A stretch of DNA of 64,000 bases from Acinetobacter sp. ANC 3903 (lineage in GTDB: Bacteria; Pseudomonadota; Gammaproteobacteria; Pseudomonadales; Moraxellaceae), in assembly GCF_002135315.1 (NCBI RefSeq), contig NZ_NEGA01000016.1:1-64000 (forward strand). Reading direction: 5' to 3'. A model generated the notes under the pieces. It was not told the origin of the DNA, did not search any database, and saw only the letters and a list, made by a program, of their open reading frames with translations. The translations under genes and the position numbers were made by a program. This document shows, piece by piece, positions 39,529 to 49,031 of the stretch. The stretch's first letter is position 1. Every line of letters starts with the position of its first letter.

Positions 39529-40546
39529 GCAGGACCTAGCCCAACAGTTTGCTCAAGCACTTCTGCTTGAGCAAACCCGTTTTATAAAAAAACAATTATT
39601 AGCAGAACAAAATAATTCCTATATCGAAAAATTTGTTCATTATCTATATACCCATTCCGAACAGGTTTTGTTAAAACAGGTCATCACATTTCAGTCTTTA
39701 CAAGAAGTTGTGCAAAAATATGCATTTGAGCTGAATTTAGGCCCTGAAATTCTGGAATTTATTGGCGTGGTTGCACGAAGAGTTCATCAATTCGCAGTCA
39801 ATAGCCAGACTCAAATTAACGAGCTGTTGTCGGATAACTCCTTTGAATTATGGCTGTACAAGGTACTTGAACTAGATCAATTGCGTCATTACATCCATGA
39901 CAACCTGCAGCATAATCCTGAAGTCAAGCAGGTGAGCTTACAGCTGGCCAATCAGATTCTTGAAAGCAATACCCCGTGGCTAGATCATCTACGTAGATTA
40001 AATACCCATCAATCCGGTTTGGGTTCCAAAATATTAAGTTTTATTCAAGACCAGCAACAGCATATTGAACTCAAACTTGAGCAACAACTGGCTCACGCCT
40101 TGGTTAAACAGCTTGCCAATCTGTTTTTACTGCCCAATGAAGAACTGGCTGATATCAGCCTGCATTTATGGGAAGATATTAAGCAAAGAACCCTACAAGA
40201 AGCTTTTTCTCAATTTCAGGCCATCGACTTTGAAGAGTTCTTCATCTTGGTCTATGAAACATGGCGACAGCTCAGACAAGGTGAATACCTACAGCAAGTA
40301 GTTCTGGATGTGGTTGCAGGTTTTTATGATTACTTTTCCGACTACAATCTACAGGAACTGTTGCAATCTGTAGGACTGAATGAAGAAGATTTATATCAAG
40401 AAGCACGACGCTTTTTACCCTACACTCTTCAGGCTTTGGAACAACAAGGTTTATTGGACGGTATTATTCAGGAATTGATTTCACCCTTTTATTCAAGTGA
40501 AAGCACCCATCAATTTATTGAGCAGTTCATTCAGGAAAATTTGTAA
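39521..40546 (+). CDS. Helical hypothetical protein coupled to nadE
   Basis: The product has 341 residues from a GTG at 39521, whose first codons overlap the nadE stop. An ATG at 39506, overlapping by 23 bases, is the alternative. The protein is rich in Gln, Leu and Glu and appears almost entirely alpha-helical (AQALLLEQTRFIKKQLLAEQ, LGSKILSFIQDQQQHIELKL), with no signal peptide, membrane helix or catalytic motif that I recognise. The overlap makes co-translation with nadE certain in principle, but no role in NAD metabolism can be shown. Confidence 0.8.
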   Translation: MSKQDLAQQFAQALLLEQTRFIKKQLLAEQNNSYIEKFVHYLYTHSEQVLLKQVITFQSLQEVVQKYAFELNLGPEILEFIGVVARRVHQFAVNSQTQINELLSDNSFELWLYKVLELDQLRHYIHDNLQHNPEVKQVSLQLANQILESNTPWLDHLRRLNTHQSGLGSKILSFIQDQQQHIELKLEQQLAHALVKQLANLFLLPNEELADISLHLWEDIKQRTLQEAFSQFQAIDFEEFFILVYETWRQLRQGEYLQQVVLDVVAGFYDYFSDYNLQELLQSVGLNEEDLYQEARRFLPYTLQALEQQGLLDGIIQELISPFYSSESTHQFIEQFIQENL

Positions 40547-40596
40547 GTTTCTTTTATATGTGCCATTTAGTTATGACACCCACTTTTTTAACCCAC

Positions 40597-40627
40597 AAAA
40601 AAAGAGACCATGCTGAGAGCATGGTCT
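40597..40627 (-). terminator. Terminator after the first tRNA-Met gene
   Basis: AGACCATGCT at 40605-40614 and AGCATGGTCT at 40618-40627 form a perfect 10-bp stem with a 3-base loop. On the minus strand a T-run follows. The same hairpin may stop plus-strand transcription from nadE. Confidence 0.85.
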
Positions 40628-40634
40628 ATAAAAA

Positions 40635-40711
40635 TGGTGGCTATGACGAGACTTGAACTTGTGACCCCCGCATTATGAGTGCGGTGCTCTAACCAACTGA
40701 GCTACATAGCC
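40635..40711 (-). tRNA. tRNA-Met (anticodon CAT), copy 1
   Basis: The minus strand reads GGCTATGTAGCTCAGTTGGTTAG at the 5' side, anticodon loop CTCATAA, and ends with an encoded CCA. The 77-base cloverleaf with acceptor GGCTATG/CATAGCC is of the elongator methionine type; lysidine-modified Ile tRNA also has CAT, but the body fits Met better. A second, nearly identical gene lies at 41362. Confidence 0.9.
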
Positions 40712-40879
40712 GTAAACTGTGTGCGCATTATCTAAATTTCAGCGATTAGCGTCAAGCCCTTTATTTGATGAGTGTTCAGAGTTTAAGCACTTTATTTCTT
40801 TTCAGTTAATATTTAAGCAAAACCACCATTTATTCATGCTATTTTTTCTTTAATCTCATCAACAAAGCATTTAAAAGTC

Positions 40880-41295
40880 GAGATAAAGATATCTCAATTC
40901 AAATTCATCACTATCAGTTTAATCACCCTGACCACCACAGCCTGCCAGCTGATTTCACCCTTGTTTGTGAACTACAATGGGATACGCATGGATGTAGCAC
41001 GTTGGATCAACAATCAGCAGCTTCTGAGCATGCAACAAAAACGTAACCTTGCCCAGCTGAGTAAAGCACAACAAAAACTTTATCAAATTGAACAGATTCC
41101 GCAAGATCAGAAATTAGCCATTGCCATGCAAAACCAGATTGCCTTGCATTGCACCCGACTCTATGTTTCAGAACATAAAATAAATAACTGCAACTGCTTG
41201 TATTTGGAAAAGATAAAAAGCAACAGATTCTGGAAAAATATGATCAAGAATTTCCGAAAGTAAAACTCGAGGCTAGTGCAATACAGTGTGAATAA
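40880..41295 (+). pseudogene. Broken lipoprotein-like gene between two tRNA-Met genes
   Basis: The reading frame contains LITLTTTACQL, a lipoprotein-type signal end, then NYNGIRMDVARWINNQQLLSMQQ and QQKLYQIEQIPQDQKLAI. No in-frame start codon precedes the signal sequence. Near 41180-41192 the frame is lost, and the natural continuation QLLVFGKDKKQQILEKYDQEF lies in another frame, ending at a TAA at 41293. Both ends are thus damaged. I do not recognise the family. The remnant was a small helical lipoprotein of about 130 residues. Confidence 0.65.
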
Positions 41296-41321
41296 TGATT
41301 TTTTAATATAAATCTTAAGCA

Positions 41322-41354
41322 TAAAAAAAGACCACGCTTTTAGAAACGTGGTCT
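41322..41354 (-). terminator. Terminator after the second tRNA-Met gene
   Basis: AGACCACG at 41329-41336 and CGTGGTCT at 41347-41354 form an 8-bp stem. A T-run follows on the minus strand. It resembles the hairpin after copy 1 at the same relative position, as expected for a duplicated unit. Confidence 0.8.
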
Positions 41355-41361
41355 ATCAAAA

Positions 41362-41438
41362 TGGTGGCTATGACGGGACTTGAACCTGTGACCCCCGCAT
41401 TATGAGTGCGGTGCTCTAACCAACTGAGCTACATAGCC
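41362..41438 (-). tRNA. tRNA-Met (anticodon CAT), copy 2
   Basis: This 77-base gene is nearly identical to the copy at 40635-40711, with two differences in the T arm stem (CAGGTTCAAGTC against CAAGTTCAAGTC, and a matching change on the other side). CCA is encoded. The copy and its downstream hairpin suggest a local duplication. Confidence 0.9.
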
Positions 41439-41510
41439 AAAACTGTGCGCATATTATCTATTTCAAACAATCTTATGTCAAGAAATATCACGCAATAATT
41501 GTAAAAAAAT

Positions 41511-41897
<387 letters not shown>

Positions 41898-41902
41898 GGC
41901 GT

Positions 41903-41931
41903 ATGCTAACAAATTCCAGCACTAATTACTG
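41903..41931 (-). promoter_or_regulatory. Candidate rnpB promoter at the ferredoxin 3' end
   Basis: On the minus strand a -10-like TAGCAT (41908-41903) lies 6 bases before the RNA start, and a weak -35-like CAGTAA (41931-41926) lies 17 bases farther up. The -35 falls inside the last codons of the ferredoxin gene. Confidence 0.4.
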
Positions 41932-42185
41932 GTGCTTTTTTGTGCAATCAGCTTTTTATATTTTTCCATCAGCTCATCTTGCGATTCCACATGCTGGGGA
42001 TCAAGCGGAATACAATCGACTGGACAGAATAATTGACACTGCGGTTGATCATGATGCCCGACACATTCGGTACATAAATCAGGGTGAATTTCATAAATGA
42101 CTTCACCCATAAATATTGCCTCATTCGGGCACACCGGCTCACAGACATCACAATTGATGCATTCATCGGTAATATATAAAGACAC
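41922..42185 (-). CDS. YfhL-family 4Fe-4S ferredoxin
   Basis: This 87-residue protein starts with the GTG at 42185 (VSLYITDECINC), preceded by AAGG, one base after the coaD stop. An upstream ATG inside coaD was rejected. Cluster motifs are CINCDVCEPVCPNEAI and a second set CTECVGHHDQPQCQLFCPVDCI, where the spacing between the first Cys pair and the next is enlarged as in YfhL-type 2[4Fe-4S] ferredoxins. It is a cytoplasmic electron carrier with unknown partner, co-transcribed with coaD. Confidence 0.9.
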   Translation of the reverse strand: MSLYITDECINCDVCEPVCPNEAIFMGEVIYEIHPDLCTECVGHHDQPQCQLFCPVDCIPLDPQHVESQDELMEKYKKLIAQKSTSN

Positions 42186-42186
42186 G

Positions 42187-42696
<510 letters not shown>

Positions 42697-42762
42697 TTAT
42701 GTAGAACTGTATTTTAGCAAAATCTTGATTTATTGGTGAAGAAACTCCATTAATTTAAAAAC

Positions 42763-42790
42763 TTCAACTCAATTCAAGATGCGGTACAAT
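42763..42790 (+). promoter_or_regulatory. Candidate smpB promoter
   Basis: TTCAAC at 42763-42768 is followed after 16 bases by TACAAT at 42785-42790, about 27 bases before the smpB start codon. It is a reasonable sigma-70 match in the right place. Confidence 0.4.
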
Positions 42791-42816
42791 AGCAGTAAGT
42801 TTGGAAGTATCAGATT

Positions 42817-43296
42817 ATGGCGAAAGCAAGTATTGTAGTTAAAAAAAATAACGGCGGCACGATTGCACTGAATAAACGTGCACGCCACGATTATTTTATT
42901 GAAGAAAAATTTGAAGCAGGGCTTTCTTTACAAGGTTGGGAAGTCAAATCAATGCGTGCAGGTCGCATGACCATCGTAGAAAGCTATATTACCTTTAAAA
43001 ATGGTGAGGCCTTCCTGTTTGGTGCACAAGTTCAGCCTTTGCTGAGTGCATCAACACATGTCGTTCCTGAAGCAACGCGTACACGTAAACTTTTGCTGAA
43101 CCGCCGTGAAATTGAAAAGCTTATGGGTGCGATTAACCAAAAAGGTTATTCCTGTGTGCCATTGGCATGTTATTGGAAAGGTCCAAATGCCAAACTGGAA
43201 ATTGCCTTGGTTAAAGGTAAACAGTTACATGACAAGCGTGCCACAGAAAAAGATCGTGACTGGCAACGCGATAAGGCCCGGATTATGCATAAATAA
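42817..43296 (+). CDS. smpB: SsrA-binding protein SmpB
   Basis: SmpB binds tmRNA and brings it to stalled ribosomes for trans-translation. The 159 residues contain [29 protein letters not shown] and the C-terminal basic tail [20 protein letters not shown], which is family-typical. A GGAAG site lies upstream. It is a single gene with a strong terminator. No ssrA gene is seen beside it. Confidence 0.97.
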   Translation: MAKASIVVKKNNGGTIALNKRARHDYFIEEKFEAGLSLQGWEVKSMRAGRMTIVESYITFKNGEAFLFGAQVQPLLSASTHVVPEATRTRKLLLNRREIEKLMGAINQKGYSCVPLACYWKGPNAKLEIALVKGKQLHDKRATEKDRDWQRDKARIMHK

Positions 43297-43320
43297 TCCA
43301 TAAATAATTTTGCATCAATA

Positions 43321-43348
43321 AAAAACCTCCAACTAAGGAGGTTTTTTT
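43321..43348. terminator. Bidirectional terminator between smpB and the flavodoxin-like gene
   Basis: AACCTCC at 43324-43330 pairs with GGAGGTT at 43337-43343, with A and T runs on either side. Confidence 0.85.
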
Positions 43349-43362
43349 ATACTCAAAAATGA

Positions 43363-43914
43363 TTATTTGAATTTATTTAACAACAGCGCAACGTACTCAC
43401 CAAACCAGATTGCCGTATCCAGATCACCTTGGGGAGGCGTCACTTCAACCGGCGCATTATCGGATTGGGTCATGAGTCCCAAAAAACTCGACATGCGGTT
43501 TAGATCCTGCGAACTACGTCCGGTCGGCATCAGCGGTAAACCGGTCCATAACATGCCATGCTGCATGGCAAACAGGTTAATCTGTTGTAATACTGCCAGT
43601 TTATCTCCGCTTAAACCGCCACCATTGGTAAAACCGGCCGCGATCTTGCCTTGCCAGGTACGTGCTAACCAGCGTTTGGAAGATTGCTCCATAAACTGTT
43701 TCAAGCCAGAGGTAATACTGCCCATATAGGTAGGACAACCCAACATGATCGCATCGGCCTGATCCAGCACCTCCCAATCCACCTGTTCAATGTTCATGCA
43801 GTGCACATGAATACCCGTTTGCTTGGCACCTTGTGTAATAAAAGAAGCAACCTTTGCGGTATGTCCATATGGGCTGTGATAAACGATGGCAAGCGATTTA
43901 GAAGATAAAGACAT
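43363..43914 (-). CDS. Flavodoxin-fold NAD(P)H reductase-like protein (WrbA-like)
   Basis: The 183 residues have the flavodoxin FMN phosphate loop YHSPYGHTAKVA near residue 11, then DAIMLGCPTYMGSITSGLKQF at about 53-73, and the GFTNGGGLSGDK loop near 94, the pattern of WrbA/NADPH-dependent FMN reductases. It probably reduces quinones through FMN in the cytoplasm. It is monocistronic and lies 40 bases downstream of pgeF on the same strand. Confidence 0.85.
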   Translation of the reverse strand: MSLSSKSLAIVYHSPYGHTAKVASFITQGAKQTGIHVHCMNIEQVDWEVLDQADAIMLGCPTYMGSITSGLKQFMEQSSKRWLARTWQGKIAAGFTNGGGLSGDKLAVLQQINLFAMQHGMLWTGLPLMPTGRSSQDLNRMSSFLGLMTQSDNAPVEVTPPQGDLDTAIWFGEYVALLLNKFK

Positions 43915-43953
43915 ATCAATAAAAACAATAAATTTTAATCAAGTTTAACAGTT

Positions 43954-44694
43954 TCAAGCCATAAACACGAATGTCGCCATGCGTCCTGTTTTGGCTTCAC
44001 GGCGATAGGAAAAATATTCCCCTGTCTGCTGATAGCTGCATTGATCGCCTCCCAGCACCAGCTCAACACCGTGTTGCTTTAAGATAAACCGTGCAATAGC
44101 GTATAAGTCTGCATAAAACTTACCCGCTTTTTCACCGGCTTTAAAAGTACTGTCCAGTTCAGGATATTTGGAGCAAAAAGCCGTTTTGACTTCTTCACCA
44201 ATTTCAAAACAAGGCTGGCTGATTGCAGCACCCAGCCACGCCCAGGTTGGCTGAGTTTGCATGGTCGCAATCGTATTTTCCACAATACCACCCGCCAGAC
44301 CACGCCAACCGGCATGCAGATTCGCGATTTCCGTGCCATCTGCATTGCCAAGCACGACAGGCAAACAATCGGCCGTCATCATCATTAAAGCATGTGCTTT
44401 ACGCTGTGTGACCAGACCATCTCCCTCCAAAGCCAGAAAAGAAATTTCTTCATTGATGCTATGGCAGATGGTGCTATGCGTTTGTGTCATCCAGGTGACT
44501 TTATCCACCCCAAACTCGGCAAACTGTTGCAGCAAGGCCATACGGTGCTGTTGTACACGTTTTGCGTCATCATGGACATGCAATGCCAGGTTAAATCCTG
44601 CAAGTTCAGGTTGAGCTGAGGCCAGCGTTTTTTCATGATGCACGCGGGTCTGCCTAACATATACACCTAGTGGAAGCCCTTGAACAAATTGCAT
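43954..44694 (-). CDS. pgeF: YfiH/LACC1-family purine nucleoside phosphorylase-like protein
   Basis: From the ATG at 44694, which has an AAGGAA site upstream, the product has 246 residues; the extension to 44727 was rejected. Signatures are TQTHSTICH, MTADCLPVVLGN and HAGWRGLAGGIVENT, which hold the His/Cys metal ligands of this family. Members were first called polyphenol oxidases or laccases. They act on purine nucleosides, and the PgeF name refers to a role in peptidoglycan editing. It is downstream of rluD, as in many gammaproteobacteria. Confidence 0.9.
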   Translation of the reverse strand: MQFVQGLPLGVYVRQTRVHHEKTLASAQPELAGFNLALHVHDDAKRVQQHRMALLQQFAEFGVDKVTWMTQTHSTICHSINEEISFLALEGDGLVTQRKAHALMMMTADCLPVVLGNADGTEIANLHAGWRGLAGGIVENTIATMQTQPTWAWLGAAISQPCFEIGEEVKTAFCSKYPELDSTFKAGEKAGKFYADLYAIARFILKQHGVELVLGGDQCSYQQTGEYFSYRREAKTGRMATFVFMA

Positions 44695-44745
44695 GTTTAT
44701 TTCCTTGTGCTTTTCCCTATGATTCATACCCAGCCTTAAAACGGC

Positions 44746-45798
44746 TTAATAGGCTTTATTTTCACTACGCAATACCTCAACCAGTTGCGCGAAGTCATCT
44801 GACCATGGCGCTTCAAACATCATTTCCTCACCGCTACGAGGATGAACTAGGCCAAGTTTGGCTGCATGCAAGGCCTGACGTCTAAAGTTACGTAAAGTAT
44901 CACCCAGCAATTCTGAAGCACCTGCCGGTACACGAACACGGTTCATATAGACCGGATCACCAACCAGACCAAAGCCCAAATAACTAAAATGTACACGAAT
45001 CTGATGGGTACGACCGGTTTCCAGACGCGCCTGCACACGGGTGAAATGCTGGAAACGCTCTTTCACGTTGTAATGGGTAACCGCATCTCGACCACCGGGC
45101 AATACTGCCATTTTCACGCGATCGACCGGATGGCGCTTGATTGGCTCATCAATGGTACCGCCAGCAATAATATTGCCGTAAACAATCAGGTCATAGACAC
45201 GGTAAACCGATTTCTTCGCCAATTGCTTGCTTAAAGAAAATTGTGCTTCCAGATTTTTTGCTACTACCAGCAAACCGCTGGTGTCTTTATCAATACGGTG
45301 CACTAGACCGGCGCGTGACAATTCAGCAGATTTTGGATAATGATAAAGCAAGGCATTGACCAAAGTACCCGAGCTGTTTCCAGCACCCGGATGAACCACC
45401 ATGCCGACCGGTTTGTTAATGACAATAATATCGTCATCTTCATACACCACATTTAAGGGAATATTTTCCGGCTGGCTTGTGGTTTGAACTTCCAGCTCAA
45501 CATCGAGCGTTAACAGCTCATTGCCTTCACATTTATACTTAGGTTTAACAGTGTTACCATTTACCAACAAATGACCATCTTTCAGCCACTGCTTTAATTT
45601 TTCACGGGAAAAATCATTCCAGATTAACGCTGCAACCTGATCGATACGTTGCCCCAAATAGCTTTCATCCAATTGAAATTGCAACGATAAACGTGTTGCA
45701 GTTGAGTCTGAAGTATGGTTATCTGCATCCTCAGAATCTTCAAGTAAATTGAAATCAGTTTCAGGGACATTAGAATTAGAAGATTGTGCTTGACTCAT
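44746..45798 (-). CDS. rluD: 23S rRNA pseudouridine synthase RluD
   Basis: RluD makes pseudouridines 1911, 1915 and 1917 in helix 69 of 23S rRNA (E. coli numbering). The 350 residues include an acidic N-terminal extension, an S4 RNA-binding domain (LGQRIDQVAALIW, LKQWLKDGHLLVNG) and the synthase domain with HRIDKDTSGLLVVAKN, which contains the catalytic Asp. GRTHQIRVHFSYLGF follows. It is divergent from bamD and precedes pgeF, an arrangement common in this class. Confidence 0.95.
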   Translation of the reverse strand: MSQAQSSNSNVPETDFNLLEDSEDADNHTSDSTATRLSLQFQLDESYLGQRIDQVAALIWNDFSREKLKQWLKDGHLLVNGNTVKPKYKCEGNELLTLDVELEVQTTSQPENIPLNVVYEDDDIIVINKPVGMVVHPGAGNSSGTLVNALLYHYPKSAELSRAGLVHRIDKDTSGLLVVAKNLEAQFSLSKQLAKKSVYRVYDLIVYGNIIAGGTIDEPIKRHPVDRVKMAVLPGGRDAVTHYNVKERFQHFTRVQARLETGRTHQIRVHFSYLGFGLVGDPVYMNRVRVPAGASELLGDTLRNFRRQALHAAKLGLVHPRSGEEMMFEAPWSDDFAQLVEVLRSENKAY

Positions 45799-45869
45799 TT
45801 GCTCATTCAGACAAAAGTGGTTTAATAGTGCAATTGTAGCTCATTGCCCGTATTAACAGAGGAATTTTT

Positions 45870-46901
45870 ATGTCGTTACCACGTTATAAAATGACAATGC
45901 TTGCTTTATCTTTAGGCGTTGCGTCGGCAATAGTGGGCTGTAGCAGTAATCCAAAGAAAGATGTGGTGGACACAGGACCGCAGTCTAGCGAGCAAGTTTA
46001 TATTCAAAAAGCTGAAAAAGCCCTTGAACGTGGTCAATATACTGACGCGGCCAAACATCTTGAAGCCATAGATACCTATTACCCTACAGGTGAATATGCG
46101 CAACAAGCACAATTAGAATTGTTGTACGTTAAATTTCAACAAAAAGATTATGAGGGGGCAATTGCCCTTGCCGAACGTTTTATTCGTTTAAATCCGCAAC
46201 ATCCAAATGTGGACTATGCCTACTATGTTCGTGGCGTAGCGAATATGGAACAAAACTACGATAGTCTATTGCGTTATACCTCATTAAAGCAGGCTCACCG
46301 TGATGTCAGCTATTTAAAAGTGGCCTATCAGAACTTTGTCGATTTCATCCGTCGTTTCCCGTCGAGTACCTATGCGGTAGATGCAGCGCAGCGCATGAAA
46401 TTTATTGGCAATGAACTGGCTGAAAGTGAAATGAATGCAGCACGTTTTAATATTAAACGTAAAGCATGGCTAGCGGCTATTGAACGCTCACAATGGGTAG
46501 TCGAACACTATCCACAAACGCCTCAAGTTCCTGAAGCTTTAGCGACCATGGCTTATGGTTATGACAAGCTAGGCGATACGCAAACTTCACAGCAATACGT
46601 TGAAGTGTTAAAGCTGAATTATCCTCATCTGGTTAAAGCAGACGGTAGCGTGAATATGCGTGCCGCACATGGTGAAGGTAGCTGGTTTAACCGCGCTACT
46701 TTAGGTGTTTTTGGTCGTGAAGCGCAAAACTCTACCGAAGCAGAGCAACAGCAAATTTCAGAACAGTCTGAAAAGCGCAGTCTCACCAATCGTTTAAGTT
46801 TTGGTTTGCTGGATCGTCCTAAAACTGAAAGCAGCATTCCTCCCGCACCAGAGCAACAACCTCAACCAGAAACACCGACTGAAGCACCAGCCGCAAAATA
46901 A
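45870..46901 (+). CDS. bamD: Outer-membrane assembly lipoprotein BamD with a C-terminal extension
   Basis: BamD is the essential lipoprotein of the BAM complex that inserts beta-barrel proteins. The 343 residues start with a lipoprotein signal (SLGVASAIVGC, Cys24). TPR-like repeats follow: YIQKAEKALERGQYTDAAKHLE, FIRLNPQHPNVDYAYYVRGV and RFPSSTYAVDAAQR. The core ends near residue 255. The last roughly 90 residues (from about MRAAHGEGSW to the end) are Gln, Glu and Pro rich and go beyond the roughly 245-residue E. coli protein. It is divergent from rluD and followed by a terminator. Confidence 0.94.
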   Translation: MSLPRYKMTMLALSLGVASAIVGCSSNPKKDVVDTGPQSSEQVYIQKAEKALERGQYTDAAKHLEAIDTYYPTGEYAQQAQLELLYVKFQQKDYEGAIALAERFIRLNPQHPNVDYAYYVRGVANMEQNYDSLLRYTSLKQAHRDVSYLKVAYQNFVDFIRRFPSSTYAVDAAQRMKFIGNELAESEMNAARFNIKRKAWLAAIERSQWVVEHYPQTPQVPEALATMAYGYDKLGDTQTSQQYVEVLKLNYPHLVKADGSVNMRAAHGEGSWFNRATLGVFGREAQNSTEAEQQQISEQSEKRSLTNRLSFGLLDRPKTESSIPPAPEQQPQPETPTEAPAAK

Positions 46902-46929
46902 GCTTAGCTTAATCGGTCGCATTTTCATG

Positions 46930-46957
46930 AAGGGCAAGTTATCATACTTGCCCTTTT
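46930..46957 (+). terminator. Terminator after bamD
   Basis: AAGGGCAAGT at 46930-46939 pairs with ACTTGCCCTT at 46946-46955 and ends in T residues. Confidence 0.85.
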
Positions 46958-47101
46958 GTGATTTCAATGCATCATATTGATCATTTTGCGCAAAAGGTAT
47001 ACAAATTAACTTTTAACGCATGACGCAATTTTAACTTACGTACATTCTGACAGCTTATCTGTCAGTCATTTATAGATAGATCACAACCCGATTGCATACC
47101 T

Positions 47102-49009
47102 ATGGCTATTCCTCAACACACGATTGATCAAATCCTGGATCGTACCGATATTGTCGATCTGATTGGTCAGCGCGTGAAACTCAAGAAAACCGGTCGCACC
47201 TATTCAGGATGCTGCCCTTTTCATCAGGAAAAATCGCCATCTTTCCATGTCTATCGTGACAAACAATATTTTCATTGTTTTGGCTGCCAGGCCAACGGCA
47301 ACGCCATTCGCTTTTTAATGGATATTGACGGTCGCAACTTTATCGACGTGATGAAGGACCTGTCGAGCCGAACCGGGATTGAACTGCCTAAAGACAATAA
47401 CGACAGCAATAAAATCAAATATAAACGTGAAGCAGCAAAACCTGCTCCCACAGTACAGGTGCAAGATAAGCCGAAAGGCAGCCCCGATCAAGCACCGAAT
47501 GCAGCGCCTGTAGCACATTTTGATCCTTTTGCAGAATTTCAGGCTCAAGAAAATGACTACTATGACGACCCCTTTGCATCCTTTGAACAGATGCCTATGC
47601 AGGAAACTGCACAAGACGGCAACCTGTTTGATCTGCTAGAAAATATTGCCCAGTATTACCAACGTCAATTACCGCACAGTGCCAGTGCACAACAGTATTT
47701 TAAGCAGCGCGGCTTAAGCGCAGAGACCATTGACTATTGGCGCTTAGGCTATGCACCAGAAGATTGGCAACACCTTGAAAAGGCCTTTCCACAAGACCTC
47801 GAAGGCTTAAAACTGCTTGGTCTGATCCGTACCAGTGACAATGGCCGTGATTTTGACCTGCTGCGTGACCGGGTGATTTACCCGATCCGTGATGCTAAAG
47901 GACGTGTGGTCGGTTTTGGTGGTCGTGCCTTAAATGACGAAATCAAGCCCAAGTACATCAACTCGCCTGACTCTGAAGTGTTCCATAAAAACCAGTTACT
48001 GTATGGTTTATATGAAGGCCGCAAACAGAAAGCCCAAGACTGGCTGATGGTTGAAGGTTATATGGATGTGATTGCCTTGCAGCAATATGGTATTGCTGGA
48101 GCCGTCGCAACACTCGGTACTGCAAGTAACACCGAACACCTGAATATTTTATTCAAGCAGAATAACCGTATCACGATTGCTTTTGATGGAGATGCCGCTG
48201 GACAAAAAGCTGCCAGTCGTACTTTAGAAATAGCCCTGCCGCTGCTGAATGATGGCCGTGAACTGAAGTTTTTTGTACTCCCCAATGATCACGATCCGGA
48301 TTCTCTGATTCGTCGTGAAGGCTTAGAAAGCTTCCAACGCATGTTGCAAGCCGCGCCTTTATTGTCCGAGTTTGTTTTTGCGCATTTAACTCAAAATCAT
48401 AACAGCACATCGCCTGAAGGTAAAAGTCAGGTCATGGGTGAGTTAAAACAGCTCACTGAACTGCTACCAAAACATGGCTCTTATCGTTATTTACTACAGC
48501 AATATTTCCGTGAAAAGCTCGGTTATAGTCGCAAATGGCAGCCGCAAGTCAACAATGATGCATCCTTAAGCTTTAGCACCAAGATTGATGCTGAAGAATA
48601 TGTGATTGCGATTTTAATGAATCACCCTTATTTGTACATTCATTTTGAACCGCTGCGGGCCTTGATTTCACCTGATCAGCTGCTGTTTAAAATTTTAAAT
48701 ATCTTGAATATTATTTTTGATGATTTACCCGATGATATCGAGTTGTCGCAGTATTACGTATTAGGAGCCTGCGCAGCTTATCACCATGACTTGCAACATA
48801 TTTTACTGCAAGCCAATATCAGTGATTACACCTCTTCACCTGAGCAGGCCGATAAACTGGCGGAAGATTTCTCCATTAAACTGCAATACCAGTGCCTGCA
48901 ACAAAAACTGAAATCGAAGAAATTTGCCAGCATTGCCGAAATGCGCAATCTGAAACAGAAAATTTATGAGATTGATAAAAAACGCTCACTGACCCTGTTA
49001 GAAGAATAA
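47102..49009 (+). CDS. dnaG: DNA primase
   Basis: DnaG makes RNA primers at the replication fork. The 635 residues show the CHC2 zinc domain (C38, H41, C59, C62 in GCCPFHQEKSPSF and FHCFGC), then an unusually long linker rich in Pro, Gln, Asp and Tyr (about residues 98-172). The RNA polymerase TOPRIM core has MVEGYMDVIALQQYG and FDGDAAGQKAA, and a C-terminal helicase-binding domain ends the protein. It is about 55 residues longer than E. coli DnaG, mostly owing to the linker. It is not joined to rpoD here; rpoD starts at 63910. Confidence 0.96.
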   Translation: MAIPQHTIDQILDRTDIVDLIGQRVKLKKTGRTYSGCCPFHQEKSPSFHVYRDKQYFHCFGCQANGNAIRFLMDIDGRNFIDVMKDLSSRTGIELPKDNNDSNKIKYKREAAKPAPTVQVQDKPKGSPDQAPNAAPVAHFDPFAEFQAQENDYYDDPFASFEQMPMQETAQDGNLFDLLENIAQYYQRQLPHSASAQQYFKQRGLSAETIDYWRLGYAPEDWQHLEKAFPQDLEGLKLLGLIRTSDNGRDFDLLRDRVIYPIRDAKGRVVGFGGRALNDEIKPKYINSPDSEVFHKNQLLYGLYEGRKQKAQDWLMVEGYMDVIALQQYGIAGAVATLGTASNTEHLNILFKQNNRITIAFDGDAAGQKAASRTLEIALPLLNDGRELKFFVLPNDHDPDSLIRREGLESFQRMLQAAPLLSEFVFAHLTQNHNSTSPEGKSQVMGELKQLTELLPKHGSYRYLLQQYFREKLGYSRKWQPQVNNDASLSFSTKIDAEEYVIAILMNHPYLYIHFEPLRALISPDQLLFKILNILNIIFDDLPDDIELSQYYVLGACAAYHHDLQHILLQANISDYTSSPEQADKLAEDFSIKLQYQCLQQKLKSKKFASIAEMRNLKQKIYEIDKKRSLTLLEE

Positions 49010-49031
49010 GCGAGCGGCAGTTATTTACTGC

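Noticed and set aside
40635..41438. Considered as an integrated element bounded by tRNA repeats
   Set aside because: No integrase, and the enclosed 650 bases hold only a broken lipoprotein gene; local duplication is simpler.
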